Positions 26,386-35,451 of a stretch of DNA of 64,000 nt are shown piece after piece (the first letter of the stretch is position 1; each line of letters starts with the position of its first letter). Made by a program: the position numbers and the translations under genes. Origin of the DNA: Bacteroidota bacterium (GTDB lineage: Bacteria > Bacteroidota > Bacteroidia > Chitinophagales > Chitinophagaceae); the NCBI GenBank assembly GCA_024640225.1, contig JAHEFK010000013.1:8686-72685 (forward strand), given 5' to 3'. A model generated the notes under the pieces. The model ran no database searches. It was not told the DNA's origin and was given only the letters and a program-made list of their open reading frames with translations.

Positions 26386-28161
26386 CTATTTTTTTGGAAC
26401 TAAATTAGGGAAAGGTGGCGCTTGGGTAACTGGACCATCTTCACCAATAGCAGCAGCACGATAGTTTACCGTATTGGCATCACCAGTTTGCGCATATTGG
26501 AAAATGAAACGATTACGATCAATACCATGTTTTTCACTCATGAATACAATCACCGCTTCCACACGCTCCCAAGAACGTTGTTGTTGCGATTTGCTAACAT
26601 TACCGTTACCTGCTACCACTACTTTACAAGAAGGAGAAGCGTTCATTTGAGCTGCTAAAGCAACTAATTGCGCTTGTACTTTTGCAGAGAATTTAGCTGA
26701 GTTATTATCAAATTCTAAAGTAGTTGGAGCAATGTTGCAAGCATTTGCAGGTGGAGTGATCGTTTGACAATTTGAAGGACAAGGGCAATTACCAACACCA
26801 TCAGCATCAACAGGTTGACATTCTGTAGGCGTTATTAATTGACGATCTCTGAAATCAGGAACACCATCACCATCAGTATCCATAGGTACTCCGTGTACAT
26901 CTACTGCTTGACCAGCAGGCGTATTAGGACCTTTATCTAATTGATCAGCAACACCATCACCATCTTCATCTGCTATAACAGCTGGAGGAACTTTCATGTG
27001 GCGAGGATTGCTAATTTCATTATACACATAATCTAATGGATTTAACCACCATAATGAAGCTACACGCTTAGCTTTGTTTCCTAATTGGAAATTTAAACCA
27101 GCAGAGAAATAGTTAACATTATCCGTGTTTGGAGATGGCATAGGTGTTGGCACTACTCCCGTAGGAACGGTTGCACCCCAATATTGTTGACCGTCTAATT
27201 TGTCTTCGGTTAAGCTAAAGCTAATTCTATCTTCAAATTGCAAAGATACTTTTGAACTAATTTTAAATTCCATACCCATACCAAAACTAGGTGTAAGCAA
27301 TAAAGTTTTGTTAGCAATAAAACCTAAACCAGGTTTTCTTGTGGAAAGGTTATTTTGAGCATCCGCATCATAAGAACCATCCATAGCTGCTTGAATCGCT
27401 TTCACGCGATCTGTATGATTCGTTAAATTTTGCGCTGCCATAGTTGCAGACAAAGCATTGAAATCATATTTATTACCATTAGCATCTCTTGTATTCATCC
27501 ATGTTTGAAATGCGAAAGCACCTAAACCACCAAAAGCATAAAACGATGTTTTGTGATTTGCTTTATTAAACAAAATATTGTTTAGAGAGAAAACCATATC
27601 AAAATTAAACTGGTGTGCTTCCATTTTATAAGCATAGAATACATCATTTAATTTAGGATTACCATTGGCATCTTTAGTATAATCATTTTGAGGGTTATAA
27701 TTTCCCACAAATTGTCTACCATTTTCCCATCCAGTATACGCCGGGTTTAATCCGTAGTTTTGAGCTACTTGCCAATCTAAACCTTTTGCAATACCATAAG
27801 TATAGTTAAAACGAGCAGACACTAAATAACCTAAGGCTTTTCTTGCTTGGAGATGTAAACCATAACCACCTTTTTGCCATAACATTAAAGTGGATACATC
27901 ACCTGATACATTGTATAAACCTGCACCAACACCAATTTGCCACATGTTTTTTGCACGCGCTGGAAAATCATATTGATTATTTAAAAAGCTCGTTTGCTGA
28001 GGCATACGCTTTTTTGAAATATACGATGAGTCTAAAACATCGTAATTAGAACCTCTGTAGGTCATGTCTCTTGCGCCTGAAACGGCAGCTGTTCCTACTT
28101 CTTGTGCATTAGAAGCTAGGGATAACGTAGTTAGTAAACTAACAAATAAAAATCTTTTCAT
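26386..28161 (-). CDS. OmpA family outer-membrane protein
   Basis: 591 residues with a signal peptide (1-19, ending SNAQ). Up to about residue 380 it is a beta barrel rich in aromatic and Gly-containing strands. Calcium-binding thrombospondin type 3-like repeats follow (DEDGDGVADQ and DTDGDGVPDF, about 395-435). A Cys-containing linker and an OmpA C-terminal domain (LEFDNNSAKFSAKV to DRNRFIF), which binds peptidoglycan, come last. It should tie the outer membrane to the cell wall. The 183 bases upstream are very A/T-rich and hold divergent promoters. Confidence 0.92.
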   Translation of the reverse strand: MKRFLFVSLLTTLSLASNAQEVGTAAVSGARDMTYRGSNYDVLDSSYISKKRMPQQTSFLNNQYDFPARAKNMWQIGVGAGLYNVSGDVSTLMLWQKGGYGLHLQARKALGYLVSARFNYTYGIAKGLDWQVAQNYGLNPAYTGWENGRQFVGNYNPQNDYTKDANGNPKLNDVFYAYKMEAHQFNFDMVFSLNNILFNKANHKTSFYAFGGLGAFAFQTWMNTRDANGNKYDFNALSATMAAQNLTNHTDRVKAIQAAMDGSYDADAQNNLSTRKPGLGFIANKTLLLTPSFGMGMEFKISSKVSLQFEDRISFSLTEDKLDGQQYWGATVPTGVVPTPMPSPNTDNVNYFSAGLNFQLGNKAKRVASLWWLNPLDYVYNEISNPRHMKVPPAVIADEDGDGVADQLDKGPNTPAGQAVDVHGVPMDTDGDGVPDFRDRQLITPTECQPVDADGVGNCPCPSNCQTITPPANACNIAPTTLEFDNNSAKFSAKVQAQLVALAAQMNASPSCKVVVAGNGNVSKSQQQRSWERVEAVIVFMSEKHGIDRNRFIFQYAQTGDANTVNYRAAAIGEDGPVTQAPPFPNLVPKK

Positions 28162-28344
28162 AAATATGGACTTAAAATATTACATAATATTATTTATAAA
28201 TTTAACACAATTAAATTTAAAAATCAATTCACCACCTCATAAATAACGAAAAATTAACATTTAAATGCACCGATATAAGCTATTATAAAGCGTTCTATAT
28301 AGTATATTTTGATTATTTTTACCTTTGATTGATTGTATAATTTT

Positions 28345-29307
28345 ATGGAGTTTCTAAAACAAGTTATTGGTAGTGAATTAAAACAATTTGAACAAAAATT
28401 CACTTCAAACACATTGAGTAATAACTTGTTGTTAAACAAAATAATGCACTTTATTATAAATCGAAAGGGCAAACAAATGCGCCCTATGTTTATTTTCCTG
28501 AGTGCAAAAATTGCAGGTACCATTAATGAATCTACATACAGAGCAGCAAGTTTAATAGAATTACTACATACTGCTACGCTAACCCATGATGATGTAGTTG
28601 ACAATTCCATGATTAGAAGAAATTTCTTCTCTATTAATGCCTTATGGAAAAATAAAGTTGCTGTACTGGCTGGCGATTACCTCTTATCGAAAGGCTTATT
28701 GCTTGCCTTAGAATTTAAAGATTATGAAATTTTAGAAATCACTTCAAGAGCCGTAAAGGAAATGAGTGAAGGCGAACTATTGCAAATAGAAAAAGCACGA
28801 AAATTAGATATAGAGGAAGCTGTATACTTTGAAATCATCCGCGCTAAAACTGCTTCCCTATTATCAGCATCTTGTGCAGCAGGAGCCTACTCTTCCAGTA
28901 AAGACCCCGAGATAACCGAATATTTCAGATTACTTGGTGAGAAAATTGGCATTGCCTTTCAAATTAAAGATGATTTATTTGATTATGGGAAAGACGCAGT
29001 AGGCAAACCATTGGGTATTGATATTAAAGAAAAAAAAATGACCCTACCCCTTATTTATGCCTTATCGAAAGCTGATGCTTCTACTAAGCGTAAAATTATT
29101 TATTTGATTAAAAATAAGAACACCGATAAAAAGAGCGTTGAACAAGTTATAGAATTTGTTGTTAACTCAGGAGGCATTGCTTATGCTTCTGAAAAAATGA
29201 ATGCGTTTTTAAATGAATCTATCAAAATGCTAGATCGTTTTCCTGAATCTGAAGCAAAAACAGCCATGATTCAACTCATTAATTTTGCAGTAAACAGAAC
29301 CTATTAA
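28345..29307 (+). CDS. Polyprenyl diphosphate synthase
   Basis: 320 residues from the ATG at 28345; a TTG four codons upstream is not needed. It belongs to the trans-isoprenyl diphosphate synthase family, which extends allylic diphosphates with isopentenyl diphosphate. Both Asp-rich motifs are present: HDDVVDNSMIRR (about residue 80) and FQIKDDLFDYG (about 208). It probably makes the octa- or heptaprenyl chain of the quinone. A TACCTTTG -7 box at 28320-28327 precedes the start by 17 bases. uvrA follows after 30 bases. Confidence 0.92.
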   Translation: MEFLKQVIGSELKQFEQKFTSNTLSNNLLLNKIMHFIINRKGKQMRPMFIFLSAKIAGTINESTYRAASLIELLHTATLTHDDVVDNSMIRRNFFSINALWKNKVAVLAGDYLLSKGLLLALEFKDYEILEITSRAVKEMSEGELLQIEKARKLDIEEAVYFEIIRAKTASLLSASCAAGAYSSSKDPEITEYFRLLGEKIGIAFQIKDDLFDYGKDAVGKPLGIDIKEKKMTLPLIYALSKADASTKRKIIYLIKNKNTDKKSVEQVIEFVVNSGGIAYASEKMNAFLNESIKMLDRFPESEAKTAMIQLINFAVNRTY

Positions 29308-29337
29308 TTAGTTTTCATAGCACTACAGCAATTATAT

Positions 29338-32160
29338 ATGCATACACACACGCACATTGAAATAGAAGGGGCTCGGGTTCATAATTTAAAAAATATATCC
29401 ATTGCAATACCTAAAAATAAGCTTGTAGTTATTACCGGTTTAAGTGGTAGTGGCAAGTCATCCTTAGCCTTCGATACCATTTATGCAGAAGGACAAAGAA
29501 GGTATTTAGAAAGTGTATCTGGTTATGCTCGACAATTTATGGGAGATCTAGAACGACCTGATGTGGATAGCATCAAGGGATTGTCGCCCGTAATTTCAAT
29601 TGAACAAAAAACTACGAATAGAAACCCACGATCTACCGTTGGTACGGTAACGGAAATCTACGACTTCCTTCGCCTACTCTATGCTAGAATTGCAGATGCT
29701 TATTCATATCACACCAATAAAAAAATGGTGCAATTTTCAGAAAGTGAAATTGTACAGCATGTAAAAGAACACTTATCTAATAAAAAAATAATTTTATTAG
29801 CTCCCCTAGTTAGAGGCAGAAAAGGACACTATCGTGAATTGTTTGAGCAATTAAGAAAGCAAGGATATATAAAAGTTAGGGTGGACAATGTGCTTGTTGA
29901 ATTGAAAGAAAAAATGCAAGTAGATCGATATAAGGTACACGATATTGAAGCTGTGATCGATCAAACCGTTGTAAAAGAACCGCATTTTACTCGTTTAGCA
30001 CAAAGCATTCAAAAAGGACTACAAGTAGGCAAAGACCTGCTTTTCATCTTAGATGTTGACTCCCAAAAAGTGCATGCTTATAGCAAGCAACTCATGTGTA
30101 TTGACACGGGCTTATCCTATGAGATTCCTTCACCCAATAGCTTTTCATTTAATTCCCCCTATGGTTCTTGTCCAACTTGCAAAGGTTTAGGCACCATCAA
30201 CCAAATCAATATGGAAGCTGTTATTCCTAATTGGAAAGTCAGTATTAAAGAAGGTGGCTTGGCACCATTAGGTGAAGAACGTGAAGCCTATGCCTACAAA
30301 CAAGTAATTAGTCTTGCTAAAAAATATAAAATCTCCTTAGATACACCTATTGAAAAAATTCCTACCGCCAAATTAAATGTTTTGCTTTACGGCAATGAAG
30401 AAGGGGAAATTATTAAAAACTCAGAAAGCGCCCTTGCTTCCAATGACGCAGGCTATGAAGGTATCATCAATATGGTTTACCGTTGGTTTGAAGAAACGAA
30501 TTCGGAACCCGTAAAAGATTGGGCGGAGCAATTTATGCAATTAGATACCTGCGCTACTTGCCAAGGCACGAGATTGAAAAAAGAAAGTTTATATTTCAAA
30601 ATCGATGATAAAAATATTGCAGAACTGAATGCACTGTCTATTCAAGAGTTACATTCCTGGATGTTGCAATTGCACAAATATTTAAGTAAAAAACAACAAT
30701 TAATTGCCACCGATTTAATAAAGGAAATCATTGATCGCTTAGGTTTTTTAGTGGAAGTAGGCTTACATTATCTAACCTTAGATAGAGCATCAAAAACCTT
30801 AAGTGGTGGCGAATCACAACGCATTCGATTAGCAACACAAATTGGATCGCAACTAACAGGCATAACTTATATTTTAGACGAACCGAGCATTGGCTTACAT
30901 CAACGCGATAATGAGCAGCTCATTCAAGCGCTAAAGCGATTGCGCGATAGTAATAATTCTGTAATTGTGGTAGAGCACGACAAAGACATTATGCTTGCTG
31001 CTGATTATTTAATAGATATAGGCCCAGGAGCTGGCATTCATGGTGGCGCTATCATTAGTAAAGGAAAACCGCAAGAGATTGTTAGCTTATCTTCTAATAC
31101 CAATGCTTATTTAAGTGGTGAAAAGAAAATTGAAGTGCCTACACAACGTAGAAATGGGAATGGAGCATTTTTAGAGTTAAAAGGCGCTAAAGGCCATACA
31201 CTCAAAAATGTATCTATTAAAATTCCACTTGCGGCATTTACCTGTGTTACCGGCGTGAGCGGAAGCGGCAAAAGCACTTTAATAAACGAAACCCTCTACC
31301 CTTTAGTAGCAGCACATTGCTACCCCAACTACAAACAAAAGCCACTTGCTTATCAATCCATAAAAGGGTTAGAACATATAGATAAAGTAATAGAAATCGA
31401 TCAGAGTCCAATTGGCAGAACACCTAGAAGTAATCCGGCAACTTACTGTGGTTTTTTTAACGATATTCGTCAACTTTTCGCCTTAGTACCAGAAGCAAAA
31501 ATACGCGGATACCAAGCTGGCAGATTTTCATTTAATGTGAAAGGCGGCCGATGTGAAACATGCGAAGGTGCTGGCCTTAGGCATATAGAAATGAATTTCT
31601 TACCCGATGTATTTGTACCCTGCGAACATTGTAATGGAGCACGCTATAATAGAGAAACCTTAGAGATTAGATACAAAGGGAAATCCATTGCAGATGTTTT
31701 AAATCTTACAATTGAAGAAGCGGTAAGTTTTTTTAATAATGTTCCTTTTATTTTGCGAAAAATAAAAACACTTCATGATGTTGGCTTAGGCTATATCAAA
31801 CTAGGACAATCTTCTACAACCCTTAGCGGTGGCGAAGCGCAGCGTATTAAAATTGCTACTGAGTTATCTAAAAGAGATACCGGCAAAACACTCTATATTC
31901 TCGATGAACCAACAACAGGTTTGCATTTTCAAGATATTCAATTACTTATTAATGTACTCAATAAATTGGTAGATCGAGGTAATACCCTAATTGTAATAGA
32001 ACACAATTTGGATATTATAAAAACTGCCGACTATCTGATTGATGTTGGTCCAGAAGGCGGTAAAGGCGGTGGCACAATTATAGCACAAGGCAGTCCGGAA
32101 GTAGTGGCCAAAAACAAAGACAGCCATACCGCTCGATTTTTAAAATTAGAACTACAATAA
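29338..32160 (+). CDS. uvrA: Excinuclease ABC subunit A
   Basis: 940 residues, full length. Two ABC ATPase halves have Walker A loops GLSGSGKSS (about residue 36) and GVSGSGKST (about 640) and signatures LSGGESQR and LSGGEAQR. Zinc-finger cysteines occur as CPTCKG, CATCQG and CETCEG/CEHCNG. It is the damage-recognition subunit of nucleotide-excision repair. It runs 30 bases behind the polyprenyl synthase gene and its last 9 bases overlap the end of the convergent copper ATPase gene. Confidence 0.97.
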   Translation: MHTHTHIEIEGARVHNLKNISIAIPKNKLVVITGLSGSGKSSLAFDTIYAEGQRRYLESVSGYARQFMGDLERPDVDSIKGLSPVISIEQKTTNRNPRSTVGTVTEIYDFLRLLYARIADAYSYHTNKKMVQFSESEIVQHVKEHLSNKKIILLAPLVRGRKGHYRELFEQLRKQGYIKVRVDNVLVELKEKMQVDRYKVHDIEAVIDQTVVKEPHFTRLAQSIQKGLQVGKDLLFILDVDSQKVHAYSKQLMCIDTGLSYEIPSPNSFSFNSPYGSCPTCKGLGTINQINMEAVIPNWKVSIKEGGLAPLGEEREAYAYKQVISLAKKYKISLDTPIEKIPTAKLNVLLYGNEEGEIIKNSESALASNDAGYEGIINMVYRWFEETNSEPVKDWAEQFMQLDTCATCQGTRLKKESLYFKIDDKNIAELNALSIQELHSWMLQLHKYLSKKQQLIATDLIKEIIDRLGFLVEVGLHYLTLDRASKTLSGGESQRIRLATQIGSQLTGITYILDEPSIGLHQRDNEQLIQALKRLRDSNNSVIVVEHDKDIMLAADYLIDIGPGAGIHGGAIISKGKPQEIVSLSSNTNAYLSGEKKIEVPTQRRNGNGAFLELKGAKGHTLKNVSIKIPLAAFTCVTGVSGSGKSTLINETLYPLVAAHCYPNYKQKPLAYQSIKGLEHIDKVIEIDQSPIGRTPRSNPATYCGFFNDIRQLFALVPEAKIRGYQAGRFSFNVKGGRCETCEGAGLRHIEMNFLPDVFVPCEHCNGARYNRETLEIRYKGKSIADVLNLTIEEAVSFFNNVPFILRKIKTLHDVGLGYIKLGQSSTTLSGGEAQRIKIATELSKRDTGKTLYILDEPTTGLHFQDIQLLINVLNKLVDRGNTLIVIEHNLDIIKTADYLIDVGPEGGKGGGTIIAQGSPEVVAKNKDSHTARFLKLELQ

Positions 32161-34263
32161 TTTTCGATAGTTCAAGCGTAGCGAATTTAAAATTAATACC
32201 ACATCACTTAAAGCCATGATACCAGCTCCCCATGTGGGTTCTAAATATCCAAAAGCGGCTACTGGAATAGCTATTACATTATAAAACATAGCCCAAAATA
32301 AATTTTGGATAATGGTTTGTTGCGTATAGGTACCTAAGGCAATGGCTTTAGGTAGACTGCTTAATTGATTACTTGATAAAATAATAGCAGCAGATTGCAT
32401 TGCAATATGAGAGGCATCACTCAAGGAAATGCCTACCTCGGCCATTGCCAATGCTGGCGCATCATTTATGCCATCTCCAACCATAGCTGTAGGCCCTTTA
32501 TGATTTAGTTCTTTCAAAAATTGACTCTTCATTTGAGGGGTATGTTCAAATAAAACTTGATCAAATGGAAGTTGCGCAGCAAGTTCCTCACATTTTTCTT
32601 TTCTATCGCCACTTAATAAAATTAAAGTATAGCCTTTTTGCTTGAGCACTTGCAACGTTTCATTTGCATCATTGCGTAATTCATCTATTAATTTAATAGC
32701 GCCTCTATACAAGTCATTGCACGTTAAATATAAGTCATGGCCTGACGGCATTGCTTCTTGATACAACCATTTAGCAGCACCCAATTTCCAAACATTCCCT
32801 TTATCATCTTTACCCTCCATTCCTTTGCCTTTCCATTCATTAATTTCTACAAACGTTATAGTATCTTCTTTCGTCCATTGCGTTAAAATTGATTTAGCGA
32901 TAGGATGAGAAGAGCTCGCTTCTAAATGATGCACCATATTTTTAAATTCTACCTCCGGCATGCCTTCGCAATGAAAACTATCAATTTTCATTTGCCCTGT
33001 AGTAATGGTACCCGTTTTATCAAAAACGATTTGCTTAATATTTTTTAATCGCTCTAAGGTATCGCCCCCTTTAACTAAAATACCCATGCGTGCAGCCCTT
33101 CCTAAACCAACCGCTATAGCAGCAGGTGTGGCTAGCCCCATAGCGCATGGACAAGAAATAACCAAAACTGCAATACTCCGCATGATAGCAATAGTGAAAT
33201 TATGAACATAAAAATAAGTGCCTGCAAACGTGACAAGAGCAATAGCTAAAACAACGGGGACAAAAACAATACTAATTTTATCCGCTAGTTTTTGCAAAGG
33301 TGGCTTTACGGCTTGCGCTTCTCTTATCATTTTAATAATAGACTGCAACACAGATTGCTTACCTACTTTGGTTGCTCTAATTTTTACAGGGCCGTCTAAA
33401 AGAATAGTTCCGCCAATAACCTCATCACCATTTTTTTTATATACCGGTGCACTTTCTCCACTAATCATTTTTTCATCAATCAGACCGGCACCAAAACAGA
33501 TTTGCCCATCGACAGGTATAGCGGCACCTGCATTAACTAATACCATATCATCTTTGCGAATAAATTTACTCTCCACTTCTTGAATGGTCTCTTTTCCAAT
33601 GCTATCTTTTAAAATTAAAAGTGCCGATGGTGGTTGTAATTTTAATAGATCATCAATTGCAACGGTAGTTGCCTTCACGGTTTTATATTCTATATAATTA
33701 CCCAAAAGAACCAGCGTAATTATGGATGCAGCCGTTTCAAAAAATAAATAGTTATGATGCACAACCGGCAAAAAGAAACTACCTATTACAGAATAAATAT
33801 AAGCGGCGTAGGCACCCATCATCACTAAAACATCCATATTGGGTATTCTATTTTTTATGGAGTGATAGGCACTAACGCCCAACTTCAAGGTACCTATAAA
33901 CATCACTATACTTGCTAAGGCAAACTGAAAGTAGGCATTGTGTAATATAGGAATAGGCATAAACATATGCAGCAATAATGGCAAGGTGCAAAGCAAGGAT
34001 ACAAGCAACCATAAATGTTTATCAAAAAAAGAATCCGTTTTACCTGTGCTATGTTCCTCCTCTTTTATTGCATAACCAATGCTCTCAATGACCTCGAAAT
34101 AGTTTGTAGCATTTTCTTCATCCTTAATAACAAAATTTACTTCCCCTGAAGCTGCATTTGCAGACACATTAGTAGCTCCTTTTTTTTCTAAAGATCTAGT
34201 AATACTTAATGCACAATTAGCACAAGTCATACCCTCTACATTTATTGATATCAATTGGTCCAT
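32152..34263 (-). CDS. copA: Copper-translocating P1B-type ATPase
   Basis: 703 residues. One N-terminal heavy-metal domain with GMTCANC (C14, C17) is followed by eight membrane segments. The membrane metal site is CPC (ISCPCAMGLATP), which with the HMA domain indicates Cu(I). The phosphorylation site DKTGTIT and hinge GDGINDAPAL are intact. It expels copper from the cytoplasm. It is divergent from tsaE with only 33 bases between start codons, so their promoters must overlap. No copper-responsive regulator is adjacent. Silver may be a second substrate. Confidence 0.93.
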   Translation of the reverse strand: MDQLISINVEGMTCANCALSITRSLEKKGATNVSANAASGEVNFVIKDEENATNYFEVIESIGYAIKEEEHSTGKTDSFFDKHLWLLVSLLCTLPLLLHMFMPIPILHNAYFQFALASIVMFIGTLKLGVSAYHSIKNRIPNMDVLVMMGAYAAYIYSVIGSFFLPVVHHNYLFFETAASIITLVLLGNYIEYKTVKATTVAIDDLLKLQPPSALLILKDSIGKETIQEVESKFIRKDDMVLVNAGAAIPVDGQICFGAGLIDEKMISGESAPVYKKNGDEVIGGTILLDGPVKIRATKVGKQSVLQSIIKMIREAQAVKPPLQKLADKISIVFVPVVLAIALVTFAGTYFYVHNFTIAIMRSIAVLVISCPCAMGLATPAAIAVGLGRAARMGILVKGGDTLERLKNIKQIVFDKTGTITTGQMKIDSFHCEGMPEVEFKNMVHHLEASSSHPIAKSILTQWTKEDTITFVEINEWKGKGMEGKDDKGNVWKLGAAKWLYQEAMPSGHDLYLTCNDLYRGAIKLIDELRNDANETLQVLKQKGYTLILLSGDRKEKCEELAAQLPFDQVLFEHTPQMKSQFLKELNHKGPTAMVGDGINDAPALAMAEVGISLSDASHIAMQSAAIILSSNQLSSLPKAIALGTYTQQTIIQNLFWAMFYNVIAIPVAAFGYLEPTWGAGIMALSDVVLILNSLRLNYRKLL

Positions 34264-34296
34264 ACGGTATTCCGTTTTGTTACTTATCTTAGCACC

Positions 34297-34749
34297 ATGA
34301 ATGAAAGCAGTGCACTACAAATTTCCTATTCTTTAGCCACAATTCAAGATATGCTTCCAGAATTATTTTCATGGGCTAAAGGCTATTCAATTTGGACCTT
34401 TGAGGGAACCTTAGGAGCTGGGAAAACAACGTTAATTACCCATATAGCAAACTATTTAAAAGCAGCTGGACCATTTAGCAGTCCAACGTATACGTTAATC
34501 CAAACATATCCTATTGCCAATCATGAACAGTTTAAAGGATTAACCCATATGGATTGGTATCGTATAGAAAGTAAAGAGGAAGGCATACAAGCCGGACTAG
34601 AAGATGCTCTATATAACAAACAAGATTTAATTTGCATTGAATGGGCAAGTAAAATAAAAGAACTGTTACCTAAACAACACATTACCATAAAGCTTTCTGT
34701 TATAGATGCTACTACCCGATTATTAACCGCAGAAAAACAGGGGTTTTAA
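34297..34749 (+). CDS. tsaE: tRNA t6A biosynthesis ATPase
   Basis: 150 residues from the ATG at 34297; a frame 14 codons longer would begin inside the divergent copA gene and is unlikely. The P-loop GTLGAGKTTLI near residue 38, the SSPTYTLIQTY motif and HMDWYRIES are TsaE hallmarks. It drives the TsaBD complex that makes threonylcarbamoyl-adenosine at A37 of tRNA. TATCTTAG at 34285-34292 is a weak -7 match just 4 bases before the start. The LysE-type gene follows after one base. Confidence 0.93.
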   Translation: MNESSALQISYSLATIQDMLPELFSWAKGYSIWTFEGTLGAGKTTLITHIANYLKAAGPFSSPTYTLIQTYPIANHEQFKGLTHMDWYRIESKEEGIQAGLEDALYNKQDLICIEWASKIKELLPKQHITIKLSVIDATTRLLTAEKQGF

Positions 34750-34750
34750 T

Positions 34751-35392
34751 ATGGCATCTATAGACAGCGCAATGCTAAATGGCTTACTTTTCGGTTTGTT
34801 TTTAGCGATCTCGGTAGGGCCAACCTTATTTGCATTAATAAAGCATAGCCTTCATTATAGTTATAAAGCAGGTATTGCTTTTGTTATTGGTGTATCCGTA
34901 AGTGATATCATTTATGTTGTGATAGCGAACGCTGCCACCTCGTTCTTATTGGTATTAAAAACCTATGAAAAGCCCCTGGCAATTGCCCTATCAATTTTAG
35001 TAATAGGTGCTGGCATAGTAGGTTTACTAAATAAAAAAAAGAGTGTAAACATAGATTTCTCAGAGCAAACGATTATGAGCAAAACCGATACTGCAAAAAT
35101 ATTTGCAAGCGGTTTCTTAATTAATACGCTTAATCCTGCTGTAGCTATCAATTGGCTAGGCGCCGCAGCTGTTATTGCCACTAAAAATCTCTCTTACAAA
35201 CTTATTTTCTTTACGAGCTGTTTGGGTTTAATAATCGGCATAGACTTACTTAAAGTATTACTTTCTAGTAAAATAAAATCTAAATTAACCCCAAGTACGG
35301 TAGAGAAAATTCAAAAAACAAGCTCCTTGATATTGCTTCTTATTGGATTGGGAATATTGATTATTGCAATCTTTGGAAGTTTTTTTAGTTAA
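34751..35392 (+). CDS. LysE/RhtB-type translocator
   Basis: 213 residues with six hydrophobic segments, the size and plan of LysE family amino-acid exporters. GLFLAISVGPTLFALIKHSL opens the first helix with the family's conserved Gly-Pro, and FASGFLINTLNPAVAINWLGA near residue 115 is the second conserved block. It probably exports an amino acid or related metabolite from the cytoplasm; substrate unknown. It follows tsaE by one base, so the two are co-transcribed. The inverted repeat after it may end the transcript. Confidence 0.82.
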   Translation: MASIDSAMLNGLLFGLFLAISVGPTLFALIKHSLHYSYKAGIAFVIGVSVSDIIYVVIANAATSFLLVLKTYEKPLAIALSILVIGAGIVGLLNKKKSVNIDFSEQTIMSKTDTAKIFASGFLINTLNPAVAINWLGAAAVIATKNLSYKLIFFTSCLGLIIGIDLLKVLLSSKIKSKLTPSTVEKIQKTSSLILLLIGLGILIIAIFGSFFS

Positions 35393-35396
35393 CGGG

Positions 35397-35427
35397 AACG
35401 ACTTTTAATAAATTTTTGAAAGTCGTT
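35397..35427 (+). repeat. 9-bp inverted repeat overlapping the purF promoter
   Basis: AACGACTTT at 35397-35405 and AAAGTCGTT at 35419-35427 surround 13 bases that include the TTTTG -33 box. There is no T-run after it, so it is a weak terminator; it is well placed for an operator controlling purF. Confidence 0.6.
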
Positions 35428-35444
35428 AATTCAAAGTATATTTG
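35414..35444 (+). promoter_or_regulatory. Promoter of purF
   Basis: TTTTG ending at 35418, 18 bases, then TATATTTG at 35437-35444: an excellent Bacteroidota promoter. The chosen ATG (35452) is 7 bases after the -7 box. Confidence 0.72.
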
Positions 35445-35451
35445 CATTCTC